A stretch of DNA of 64,000 bases, taken from assembly GCA_028023455.1 (NCBI GenBank), contig JAQFVV010012507.1, forward strand, positions 1,933,456 to 1,997,455, in the 5' to 3' direction. The number at the start of each line of letters is the position of its first letter. Position 1 is the first letter of the stretch. The position numbers and the translations under genes are program-made. Source of the stretch: Epiperipatus broadwayi (Eukaryota > Onychophora > Udeonychophora > Euonychophora > Peripatidae). Shown here piece by piece: positions 35,831 through 47,050 of the stretch. The notes under the pieces were generated by a model. The model was not told the origin of the DNA, made no database searches, and saw only the letters and a list, made by a program, of their open reading frames with translations.

Positions 35831-38800
35831 AATATAACCTATTGGTAATATTGTATATATTTTTTTATGAAGTTTAATTCACTGAAAACAAGTTTTTTAA
35901 AAAAGAAAAGATGTGTTGATATTTTATACATTTACTATTATTTTTTGTTTTTTAATTTTGCAATTTTAAGATTGTTAAAATATTTTAAATACTTAGTTTA
36001 TAAATCTTAATTTTTCTTATTGAAATTTTCTAGCAGGTGTGCGTGTGTGACACAACTGTTCTCAAAAGCTATAGTGTTAATATAAAATAGATAACTAAAA
36101 ACAAATGAGCTGAGCGCTTTCAAAGGATCTTGCCTTCATAATCATAGCTTGCTACTAGTTTAATGATATGTTAGAATATATATATTTCCCAAAAGTAAAA
36201 AAAACTATTTGACTTAATCATATTATTGAAATTTTAAATTTTTTTAGTCATTTTGTATTAAAAACTTTCCAAAATGAAGTTATTTTTTCTCTCACTTATA
36301 AAAATTATTTTTATATATAATTATTTTTGTTTTAAATTAACTTTATTAGGATAACTATATTTTAACTGACATATTTCATACAAAGTGTCATTTTTAATTA
36401 AGTCACCTAATTTTCATAATATGATTTTTATAATGCAATATTTTTTAGCCCTCAATGATATTGCTGAGAAATTGATAGAATTCAATAAAGTAGCCATTTT
36501 TAATGAATTAACACATCCATGTTATATAATAGAAATATTAAAAAAATATAAATTTGTATTATTATTTAAAAAGAGGAAAAAAAACCCTATTGTTTATCAT
36601 TTGTGATATGATTTTGGCACTATTTCTTAATATATTTAAGACATATTGGTTTATGATATTTCTAACATACATAAAATGTGTGTTTTTTTTCTAGATTCTG
36701 TAATAAAGGAATATTCAGTTTTTTTATATGCAAATGTTTGTTCATTGACTATCTTTCCTAATTTTTTTCTCCAACTATGATGTCATTTGGCTAATCTTAA
36801 GATTATTAGATTTACATACTTTTGTATCTTCTTCACCAGTAAGGCATACATAAACTTTTGGCTAGTTATTTTAAAAACTAACCAGTCAAATGCTTTAACT
36901 TAATTTTTTTTTTTAATGTTGATAAGTGATATATTCACTTATTATACTTATCTCATTGCAAAGTAAATTGCCATAAACCAGTGCCATATTCTTTTATTAG
37001 ATGAATAATTTGCACATTTTTTATTTAAAGTATTAACAATTGTCAATGGCTCTTCAATTTTAGCATTGCTATTTGCAGAGTGATACATTGAAAAAAATCA
37101 CAAGTGTAATTTTTGATTTCTTTGAAACTGAAGTTAATAAAGTCAATTCTCTAATAAATCCATAGACTATTATGACTTCTCTACTTTTATCAAGTAAAAA
37201 AAAGAATATGGGTGCCATTTATTTTTCTTCAGAGCTTTGCGATATGTGCCTCTTCATTTATTTGTCCATTATTGTCATCTAGAAATTGATTACATTATGT
37301 TCTGGCAAGTTAATTTTAGAAGGGCCAGAAATCTGCCACATTTTTATGGAAAAAATGTTTATCTTATGTCTAAAATTCATTAAAAATTTAAATTTTACAG
37401 AAATATTACATGCTGATATCAGATAGCAGACATAGTGAATATACTATTATGCAGAATATTGCTTACATATTTTTTCTTTTAACTTTACTAAGATGATAGA
37501 TCAAATACATGCAATAATACAATACATCTGTTTTAAATTAATAGCTGATAAATTTATAGGTGTATGATATACAAATAGATAGCAGTTGAACGTTGAGCAT
37601 GTTGTTTTAAATATTAGTATAATTTAGTAATAAAGCAATTACTGTTTTTATTTATGCATTTGTGATTTCATTGATTTTTATTTATATCTTGTTTAAATAT
37701 TTGCTATATTGCAAATTTATTTCTATCAATTAAAATTACAAATGTTTAATCCACCAATATAACTTGCAAATTATGGAACAGACAACTTTTAGAAGAATGG
37801 ACTATGTAGGAAAATGGTACATATTATGTAATGATAATTCTAAAATGCATATGAATGCCATTTTAACTTTTCAGCTGATATTATAAATTATTGGTATAAT
37901 TGTTTTTTTCGAAAGCAGAATGTTTTCTCAAGTTCAAATTGAATATATATGTAAAATTTTACTTGCAGCGATTAATGACACAAAAAATTGACAATAATTA
38001 ATGTATGTACTTTTTAATATTTATAAATGAACTTTTTAAAATGTCTCATGTAGTTGCGGAAACTTGGAATTTGTTAAATTTCTTATTGTTAGAATTATTT
38101 TTTCAGGTAGTTTGCTCACAATAAATCCAGATAACCATCCAGTTATTGATTAGTAATTGAAGATATTTTTGCTTTAACCGGAGGATAAAGAGATTGGGGG
38201 GGGGGGGGATAAGTTTAAATTCTTGACACTAAACATTTGATTAGTCCGTTTTTTTTTTTTTCACTTTTTTTTGTAGAAATTCTAAAGAAATCTTTTTATT
38301 GCACTATTTAAAGCTGTGGATTGCATACACAGACTCACCTACATAGAGAATTTTGACATTTTTAAAATTTGCTATTAATATTCTGCTAACATGGAATTCT
38401 AACGAGAGAAAAAAAAATGAATATTTTTATTTTATTTATTTATTTTTTGCATTAGCTAACAAATTAGAACTAATGGATTTTTCTTCTTTGTAAATTTTTC
38501 TACCAATGTTTTATTTAAAGATTTTTCACTTCCTTTCATTTTGTTGCTCTCTTTGGACTTTAAACTAAATTTATATCTTAGCGAAAGTCTGAACATAAGA
38601 AAGTAGTTGATTATGTTTGGAAATAGTTATTCTGAATCCAATTTTTAAAATGTTTATTTAATAATAGAAGTCGATCTGAATGTTTTTAATCTGCTTTGAA
38701 GCAGTAGGAAAAGTAAAGTATAAATCATTGTTTTTAACTGGACTTTTTTTGGTTTTAATGTTGTTTATTATTTAATTTTAATAGTAATTCACTGCAACTG

Positions 38801-39330
38801 AGAAGTATTAAAATTTAATTGACCAAATCATCTTCTAAAACTGATTGGTAATTAAATAAATCTTTAGTTTTTAAATTTATTTTATATTTTATTTATACTA
38901 TTAATTTATAAAACACTTTTAGTTTTTTATATTATAATTGTCCACTTATTTTTAAAATATTACAATATATCTGCTAGATTTTATTCTTCTAAAAATTGGT
39001 AGTTATCCATTTAACAATTACTTTTTAATAAATTAAAATTTGAAGCAATTACTGAATGGTAAATAGTAACAAACCTTAGTTAATCCTGGTACTTATCCGA
39101 TATTGTTCAGTATAATTATTCCCAAATATAATCAATTATTTTTCTTATATAGAACTCCTTATTGACTCATTAACTAATACTGCAATATCAAGGTCTCTAA
39201 TATATTTAATTATTAAACTTTTACTAAGCTGAGAAATGCATATTACATTAAATGGAAAGAACTTGTCTTTTTTGTACCATATTGTTCAATCCCACAGTGT
39301 TATCTTAGTTTGCTCTTTTTTTCATCATCT
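35831..39330. other. AT-rich stretch, no gene recognised
   Basis: The only coding-like trace is about 36,449-36,560 (plus), after a TTTTTTAG acceptor-like site: LNDIAEKLIEFNKVAIFNEL. It has no clear donor and a phase different from the other exon candidates, so it is not annotated as an exon. A 13-bp G run lies at 38,196-38,208. Confidence 0.4.
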
Positions 39331-39580
39331 ACACAAACTTATTAGTGAATATGATAGAAAAAGAATCAGCAGAGATATACATATCTGGTTTAAAATCAAA
39401 TATTACTTGCACTGCCTACATGGTTGATATATCAGACTTTCTAATTTCAAAAAAGCAAGTACTAAGTCTTTTAAAAATCCTAAGTAACTATGCAATCAAA
39501 TACAAGCTGGAATTCAACTTGGCCAGATCTTGGTCTCAGACAATATATATTGGACTATTTACACATAACATTTAAAAGAA
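39330..39580 (+). pseudogene. Tx1/L1-like reverse-transcriptase scrap
   Basis: The plus-strand frame encodes CTAYMVDISDFLISKKQVLS, then LLKILSNYAIKYKLEFNL. Side by side with the minus-strand LINE at 26,043 (CIAYMDDFTVFLISKKQLP, then LNEYTLKYKLKIN) this is the same RT segment. Here the catalytic YMDD reads YMVD, so it is inactive even apart from truncation. Only about 80 codons survive. Confidence 0.75.
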
Positions 39581-39951
39581 AAATGTAACCCCTGTGTAGG
39601 ATTATCATTTTATTTGAATAAGTAGTTTGCAAATGTATGTACAAATTCAAGGAAAAGTAAAAAATAAAATTGAAATTATAATCTGTTTTTTTAAAAAAAA
39701 TCTTACCTATTATTATATTCAAAAGTGTCATTTAATTTTCTAGTAACTAGTTGAAATAAAATATTGTTCCCCAATATTAATATGTACTAAAGCTTTTACT
39801 AATAAAATAAATTTATAATGTAGAAAGTTACTGTGAGAAAAGGTTATTTTGCTCCTACTAATATTTTAAAACATGTCTAATACAAAATGGCTTAGAAGTA
39901 TGTTCAATAAATGTTTATAAGATTTAGAACACACTAAATTTTATTTCTACT

Positions 39952-39956
<5 letters not shown>

Positions 39957-40004
<48 letters not shown>
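39957..40004. repeat. (AT)n microsatellite
   Basis: About 48 bp of uninterrupted AT dinucleotide immediately left of the CpG-retaining segment. Confidence 0.97.
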
Positions 40005-40008
<4 letters not shown>

Positions 40009-42700
40009 CAGTTAGAATTGTATGTTCGTCTAACAAGAATTAGCATCTAAGCAAAAATACCTAGAGTTCAATCATATGCAAGATACACAGGTCAGGAATA
40101 CTCATGAACTCTGCCCTATTGCCCATTTCCCAAATCCATAACATTACGAACAACACTTCTGATGATAGCAAACGAAATTTCTAACAATTCCTGTCCCAGA
40201 GCATCAGCAGAGACACAAGAGATCTAATGATTAACTAAAGGATGATGCAATATAATAACAGATGTGCATGCATGAATTAATAAAATGTCCAAAGAATAGA
40301 TTATTAACTATGAGTTTATTGAGAACAATATTAATAATGCAATTAAATTAGTATATGAGCAAATGGATATAAAGAATTAAACACGTCATAAATCTGATTA
40401 CACATAATGAATACTCTATCTGGGTTGTACATAATATTTACATGTGCATTCCATACTGACCTTAGCAACATAACTTAAGGATTGATGGATATGCAAATAC
40501 CATATACACATATTAATGAAAATAGTAATCAATCAAAATGATGTGGCTTAATATGCTAATCTAAGATTTACGGGGCTTCTATTACTCACGCTATGATATT
40601 TTTAATAACAAATAATCTAACAGATTTCAATAATTATATGGGGGCTTCTATCATGAACACTATGATAATTTAAATAACAAATAATCTAATGGATTTCAAT
40701 AATTATACGTGGGGCTTCTATCATGAACGCTATGATAATGTAAACAACAAATAATCTAACGAATTTTAATAATTATAAATGGACTTTATCATAATTATAT
40801 TAACTACAGATTAATTATATTGGAAATAATAAAATGTATTCAACATTTACGACTTACATTTGAATAAGAAAGAGCATAGTTATTTCTATATTCAGTCACA
40901 TGATCTGATTTTTATAGGCTTTATAAGCAGTCCATTCTCAACGTATTTAAGGCAGTTCAATGAGAGGGTGGATAGTGCTAATAGGCTATAACACATGATA
41001 GGACTAGCTAAATTTATATGATAACATGGAAACTTGGGATTTCTTAAGAAATCATAGCATTCCGACTTACAGAAGAATAAAACATATGAGGAAATATAAA
41101 TGACAGCGTGCGGGCGAATGATGACGTAAGGAAAGACGAGAAGCTTCATCAACTTGATAAATGAAAATATATGAGCTCATCTGCGCTTGTGACAGATGGC
41201 ATCTGAAGACATGGTTGGCAAGATACTATGGTTCCATAAATTCCGAATGTTAACCCATAATAGAGCCTACGCAACCAAACACAACCATTGGAGTTGGGGC
41301 CTCCACACTGCTGAGAAATGTGCTTTAAATATTCTGGCAACAAAGGAAAGTATGACAAAGCAACATTTTTGATTTATGAATGTTATCATCAAGATGCATC
41401 GTGAAGGCTTTCAGGTCTGTATTAACACTGATTCATTATGGCCTTAGAGAGTAAGTAAGCCTAGCATAATGAAATGATAAGATATAAGCAATCCCAAAAG
41501 GGCACACAATTTGCCTAAAAGATTATTTACAATATCAATAATGAAATGAAAATTAGGATTCCCTTCATTAAACGCATATTAATACATTTGAAAAAATATT
41601 TACTTAAATTATCGTTAGATGGCACGCTAATTATATACTGAATCACCAACTAAAGGTAAGGATCTGAACTTCAATTTATTCAATACTAACTTTATTTAAT
41701 ATTAAATCAGTAGCATGAAATAATAGTTAATAATATATTTGAAATGATAATGGATAGCATGGTATAAATTAATAAATACAGTTTAGGAATATTTTTAAAC
41801 CGAGCGAATTTTTATAAATTAGTAAGAAAGCTTACGTTTACGATTTAAAATTTCATAATGGCGGAATAATAAAATACGATAAGGTTGATTCGCCAGATTG
41901 AATTATTAGCATATTAAAATGGATATGATTAACATAATATCAAATTAAAACTTGCCGCATTTAAAAATAATAAGACAGTAAGAATGAAAACCCAGCAATC
42001 GAGTTTAGAAAATCAAATAAGAAAATTTATATATTAAAGCAAAAAGAAAAGTCGTTGTTTAAGCAGTTAATAATCGGCTTGGCATTATCGATAGAAAAAT
42101 AAGCAATTACATTTTAAAGAAAATAAAGACTACAAAATTGAAATATTACAAAGATATACATTAGGCAAAATAACTTTAGATAGTTAGAGGTTGAATTTTA
42201 CAGTTTACGACTAATAAAAAATATTTAGATGAAAGTTTTTAGAGTTCATAGTGTGGCGGGGAATTAGCTTTTTGTTGGACAATTTGATGTACGTGTACAC
42301 ACGTGTTGATTCCATTTTTGGAGAAATAAAGTCAATTTGGCATAATTTTGGCAAAATAGTGGTTTACATCCTTTCCTAGTGTATTTTATAGTTCATTTTG
42401 GCAGCATTCATGAGGTGATGGCTTACGAGTACATTGGCATGGGTCCGATCTTGGAGAGATCGGGGAAGCAAATTTTTTTTCTACTCACGATCCATGTGGA
42501 AATTTTGAGTGGCGTAGATTCGTTCTGCAATTACTTTTAGAAATCAAATGCAGAGTTTTTTAGCTAGAAAATGCGGTTGTATTTATACTCATTTTGACTG
42601 ACTCTGGTAATCTCCGGATGTCCGCTAACGGTCAACAGTGATACCTCTAATTTTAAAATATGAACGAGATAAAATTTGAGAGAGCCAGTGTTAGTCTATT
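40005..42700. other. Second CpG-retaining segment
   Basis: By eye CpG is several times denser than in neighbouring DNA, and homopolymers are rare. It contains the 70-bp tandem array, a CRE-like TGACGTAA at about 41,121, a palindromic GTACGTGTACACACGTG near 42,289, and an AATAAA at about 42,322. At 42,418 an ATG in context GAGGTGATGG opens a short frame (MAYEYIGMGPILERSGKQ) overlapping a perfect 7-bp hairpin CCGATCT/AGATCGG (42,445-42,463). It could be a long terminal repeat of an unrecognised retroelement or a host promoter/first-exon area; neither can be shown from sequence alone. Confidence 0.35.
40572..40815. repeat. ~70-bp tandem repeat, 3.4 copies, with internal dyad
   Basis: Units start GGGGCTTCTAT at 40,572, 40,641 and 40,711, and a degenerate copy starts near 40,781. 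Each of the first three holds a dyad of the form ATCATGAACGCTATGAT (starts 40,581, 40,650 and 40,720; copy 1 is imperfect), followed by AACAAATAATCTAA. Confidence 0.92.
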
Positions 42701-44320
42701 TTGAGCTGAAAATAGACCCGCAGGATAAATTTTAAGTAACGTGAATTTTCAAAATAAACCAATGTCAAAATAAAAAAAAATCTTTTCTGAATTTGAAATA
42801 AGGCACGTCTTTTGTTTGCTAATTTTGCATTACTCTCTTGAACTTCCTCCAAATAAAAATACATGAATAAAAATATATATGTAATATAAATGCTTTTAAT
42901 AAAATTATTATGTTTATCTGTTACACACACACACATGCATGATTGTTTACCATGACAGAAATTTATACATTTTATAACTAAGTTGATATTAAAGGGAGAA
43001 TAAAGCTTAACACAAAAAATAAACAATTACGTGCATCTGTATACCTGCACTCCCTAGTGATTTATTATTACACAGCTGACTTCGAACCCCTGTTTGAATG
43101 TTTCAAACATCACTAGACAGTGAAGCAAAATGTGTGCAACAGATTTGACTGCTTCAATATATATATATTGTTTTTTAAAATTATCCCAAAAAATAAGCCA
43201 GTGACTGGTTTTTTAAAAACTTTATTTACTCTGATCTTCAACATTCCAAATTTTGTGATTTTCAGCTTTTAAAACAATCCTAGAAGCATTTTCCACATAA
43301 AACTTTTATAGGTACAGAAGCAAGTATGTGAATGCAAAAGACATTTGCTGGCTATCCTACCTAGAGACTGAAACTCTGTCTCACTTTTTTTTCATTGACC
43401 TAGTTTTGCACAGCCATTCTCACAATACCCAATAAAAAAATTTACAATATTCGGATTCTTCTCTGTTCATTTGCTAAAGGTAGTTAATTATTCACACATT
43501 CAGGCAACCACATTCACTTTATTTTTTCCAGTGGTACACCAGATATTCATTGATATGCATAAACAACCTAAGAAAGCACCCAAACACATTTTGGAATAAA
43601 ATAACCTCTACTCTACATAAAGAATATCTCAGAAATGATACAGCTATCTAATCCATAATGCAACAATTCTCAATGTTATATCTTAACATAATATACTAAT
43701 GGTGACTTAAATGCAGGAAAATAATGATTTATGCAAAAAAAAAATTAAAATCTAAATGAATGAGTCAGTGGTGTTTACATATATAAAATAAATACTAATT
43801 ATAAGTAAAAAATGATAATGTAAATTACATGCATTTTTTAAAACCCATAATAAGTCTTACGTATATATTTTATCACATCTTCTTTACTAATTAAATTAAT
43901 TATCATTGTAACAATTTTTTGTTTGTCCATAATACAGTTTTTTTTTAAAAGTAGTAGCAGAAGCAGCAGTAGTAATGGCAGCAGTTTTAGTAAATAATAA
44001 AAATATTAATTAGTTTTATGTTTAATAACTTTTCCATTTTTTATTTTTTTGCATTGCTTACAGGCTTAAATCTATAAGATTTTACTCTTCTTGCACTCTT
44101 TACAATGCTTTATTCAATTTAATTATCTTGTAGTGCTAGCTATCTAAAATTCTTTACATATTCATCTTGTCTGGTTTTTATAACAATGTCCTCTCTTCTC
44201 TGTAAATTGAATAATTAATAGTTCTTTTTTAATGTCAAATTACTTTTATATGTTTTGTGATATTTAAGCTTATCTTGATATATATTATCTATGTATACAT
44301 CTAATAAAACATTTCTTTGA
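42701..44320. other. AT-rich stretch, no gene recognised
   Basis: On the minus strand about 42,850-42,782 reads EEVQESNAKLANKRRALFQI, coil-like and protein-like, but without a GT donor. A box B-like GGGGTTCGAAGTC lies on the minus strand near 43,083-43,095 without a box A, so a SINE is possible but not supported. Confidence 0.35.
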
Positions 44321-44324
44321 TGTG

Positions 44325-45000
44325 GCAGTGTTCAATGTTGCAACAGTTATCAGATAAAAGTGAGAAAGTAGTAGTAAAGATCAATGCTAAAATGTTTAAA
44401 ATAATGTTGAATGGATTTTCTTAGAAAAAATAAATATTGATGAACATGAATTAGAAGAAGTTAACAACAAGATATATTGGTCAGATTATCAATATGATTG
44501 GAAACTAATGAATAAATGTAATCCTAGAATTAAACTTAGATGAAATGTTTTTTGGTAAAAACAACTTAGTAGTAAAAGTAAATATGCTTATATATTTGAA
44601 AAAAAAATGTTTTAATCTATGTGTTTTACCTGTTATTATTTAGGAGTTTGATAATTGGACATTTAAGATAAAAGTAATAGACCAACTTCAAACTTACCAA
44701 TAAAATATGGAAAGATGTATGTTGGAATTAATGAGAACATATTGAAAACAAAATCTATGAATGAGAGAACAAACAAGCATTACTGATATCAATGAAAGTA
44801 TTAACAGACTGAAGTAGAACTTGGCAGGAAATCTTGCAAGAAGTGATAGTAGATAGGCCGTTGAGCTATTAATTTGATCACAAGAGATTTTAATATGATG
44901 TAGAAATGGACCACCTTTAAATGGATAGAGGAAATATGGATGCTTGATATGATAAAGAAAATTGTAATACAGATAGAGAAATAATTTAAACTTTGCACAT
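44325..45000 (+). pseudogene. RTE-type LINE C-terminal relic
   Basis: Frames on the plus strand chain into the C-terminal part of an RTE-type ORF2: MLQQLSDKSEKVVVKINAK (44,337 on), IDEHELEEVNNKIY then GQIINMIG (44,435 on), LCVLPVI (44,620 on), IDQLQTYQ..MERCMLELMR, REQTSITDINESINRLK then NLAGNLARSDSR (44,765 on), and RNGPPL..IEEIWM (44,905 on). In the family these follow the FADD box and end in 'R.RGRPP.RW..+I'. Multiple stops and frameshifts are present, and everything upstream of the post-RT region is absent. The same segments appear on the minus strand in the element at 57.8-60.0 kb, but this copy is a separate insertion in the opposite orientation. Confidence 0.75.
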
Positions 45001-45310
45001 CTTCATTCTATAATAAATTGGTAATGTTTGAAAATGATGACATAATTTTATTATATAATTTCTATTAAAAATAAAACATCTTTCCCATGTTAACTTACAT
45101 TTGAAAAGTCAATCTTTATACAATTTCAAATTTTGTTTTCAAAAAAGAAAAGTGAAGAAAATTATTTTTATTTTATCCATTAAAACACACTAAGACAAGC
45201 TGAGCAGATCTGCTAGTATGACATATACATATAATAAAATTTAATAAAACAATGTGTGTAATAATCTAGTTAAAGTTTCAGCCACAATATAAATATCAAC
45301 AAGCAACATC

Positions 45311-47050
45311 TAAAATAGCAAGATTTTTTGTACTGATTTAGTGTGTGCTCACAGCCATTTTGAATTCTAAGGACCACCCAAAACCATTGCTGACACATCA
45401 AAGTGATAAATGACTTCGAATAATCCACACATGGTCATAATATGACAATTCATTACAAAATTACAATTTACATCAATAATTAAAAAATTAAAGTGCAAAT
45501 TTCATACAACTATGCTTGATCAAATCACAAGAATAAAATATACAACATATAAAAAATGGGAGGAATGAATAAATTTTGAAATTTCTAAAATATGAATTTA
45601 AAATACTGAAACAGAAAAAGTAAATGAAAAAGTAATGGACACATGTATTAATTAAAAAAAATCACATGTTCAATAAATGTAAAATTGATGAATTTTGAAA
45701 TATTAAAAGCTTATAACTTCTAAAATACAAATTTTATTACAATATAGGTCAATAACCACATGTTGAAATAATGTAAATGTTGAATAAACGTAGAAACAAC
45801 TGTCAAAGCATATTAATTCTATAATTAATAATAAATCACACTTTATCTCAATATTAGTCAAAAGAATAATTGCCTAAAGTAAAGAATATTTTACAATTAT
45901 TAAATCAGAGATTTTTTCTTACCAATGTGAGTAATGTTGTGTGCTTCATTTGTCACATATCACTATTTGTTGGCAAGTGGATAAAAAGAAGCTAAATGAG
46001 AGATTTATTCATCAAATTTCTCAAAGATGCTAACACTACCTACCGACAGTGAAAAGGTTAATGTTATCTTATTTAAAATCCAATACATGGTTCATATTTG
46101 AAATAATCAATAAATTTTTATTAAAATCTGTAAATATTTTTTTAAACATGTTTCCATGTTTATTTGTTAATGGTAAAAGTCACTTTCATGTTAAGAAATA
46201 AAAAAAATATGTAAATAGATATATAGGCTTGTATCAGTTTCAAGATCCCATAAGGATCTCACATGATCAAGCATATATTCAACATCCACACCAGGAGATC
46301 AAATGTGAACACTATTCTTATCTCCATTTTCTTTTCTAACTATATGGAACAAAGTAAGCAAGGTAACACCAGTTTCTTTCTGGTAAGAAAAAAATTGATT
46401 AATTGTAAAACTAATAAGCTTTATTTCATATGGATTATGGGCATATATTGTAATAAAATTCATATTTTAGAAGTTATAAGCTTTTAGTTTTTCGAGATTA
46501 TAAGCTTGGTTGGATCAATTTTATGTTATTTCAATATGTGCTCATGGACATATATTGTAATAAAATTTGTATTTTAAAAGTTATAAGCTTTTAGTATTTT
46601 GAAATTATAAGCTTGGTTTGACCAGACTTCTACATTTTTTGGATGATACTTCGTATCATCAAAAACATCCTTCCCCTTTCCCACATACTTTGGCTCTTCA
46701 TGCCATCATTATCATAATAAAATTCACATTTAAAAGTTATAAGCTTTTAGTATTTCAAAATTATAAACTTGGTTTGATAAATTTTTACATTATTTCAACA
46801 TGTGGTTATAGGCATATATTGTAATAAAATTCGTATTTTTGAAGTTATAAGATTTTAGTATTTAGACTGCAATCACTGCTATTTTAAATTCTAAGGACCA
46901 TCCAAAAGAACTGTTGATTCATCCAAGTGACTCCCTGTGGAAATATCATTTATTATTTGGATATGTTAGAAGTGATTTTGGTTGGTCCTTAGAATTCAAA
47001 ATGATGGTGAACACACTCTAAATGAGCACCAGATTTTCTATGAGCTATAT
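45311..47050. mobile_element. Long inverted-repeat element with internal tandem units
   Basis: The left terminus (about 45,311-45,385, containing AATTCTAAGGACCACCCAAA) is matched in reverse complement at about 46,975-47,050 (GGTTGGTCCTTAGAATTC). A third, inner copy of that terminus lies at 46,881-46,907. The left half carries one reversed copy (about 45,693-45,780) of a unit present in several direct copies in the right half. No protein frame was recognised. It looks like a fold-back element or a complex satellite-bearing MITE. Confidence 0.65.
46442..46864. repeat. ~107-bp tandem unit, about 3.5 copies
   Basis: Copies start CATATATTGTAATAAAATT at 46,442, 46,549 and 46,813, with a 5'-damaged copy from about 46,706. 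Each contains AAGTTATAAGCTTTTAGTAT. The second copy is broken by about 80 bp of unrelated sequence holding a perfect small hairpin, GATGATAC-TTC-GTATCATC (46,641-46,660). Confidence 0.85.

Noticed and set aside
36449-36560. Plus-strand LNDIAEKLIEFNKVAIFNEL as a possible exon after TTTTTTAG
   Set aside because: No donor, and a phase that does not fit the other candidates; AT-rich chance frame remains likely.
42782-42850. Minus-strand coil-like peptide EEVQESNAKLANKRRALFQI as a possible exon
   Set aside because: There is no GT donor after it, and the upstream acceptor is ambiguous.
43040-43130. Possible SINE with box B-like GGGGTTCGAAGTC on the minus strand
   Set aside because: No box A at the right distance and no tRNA-like stems.
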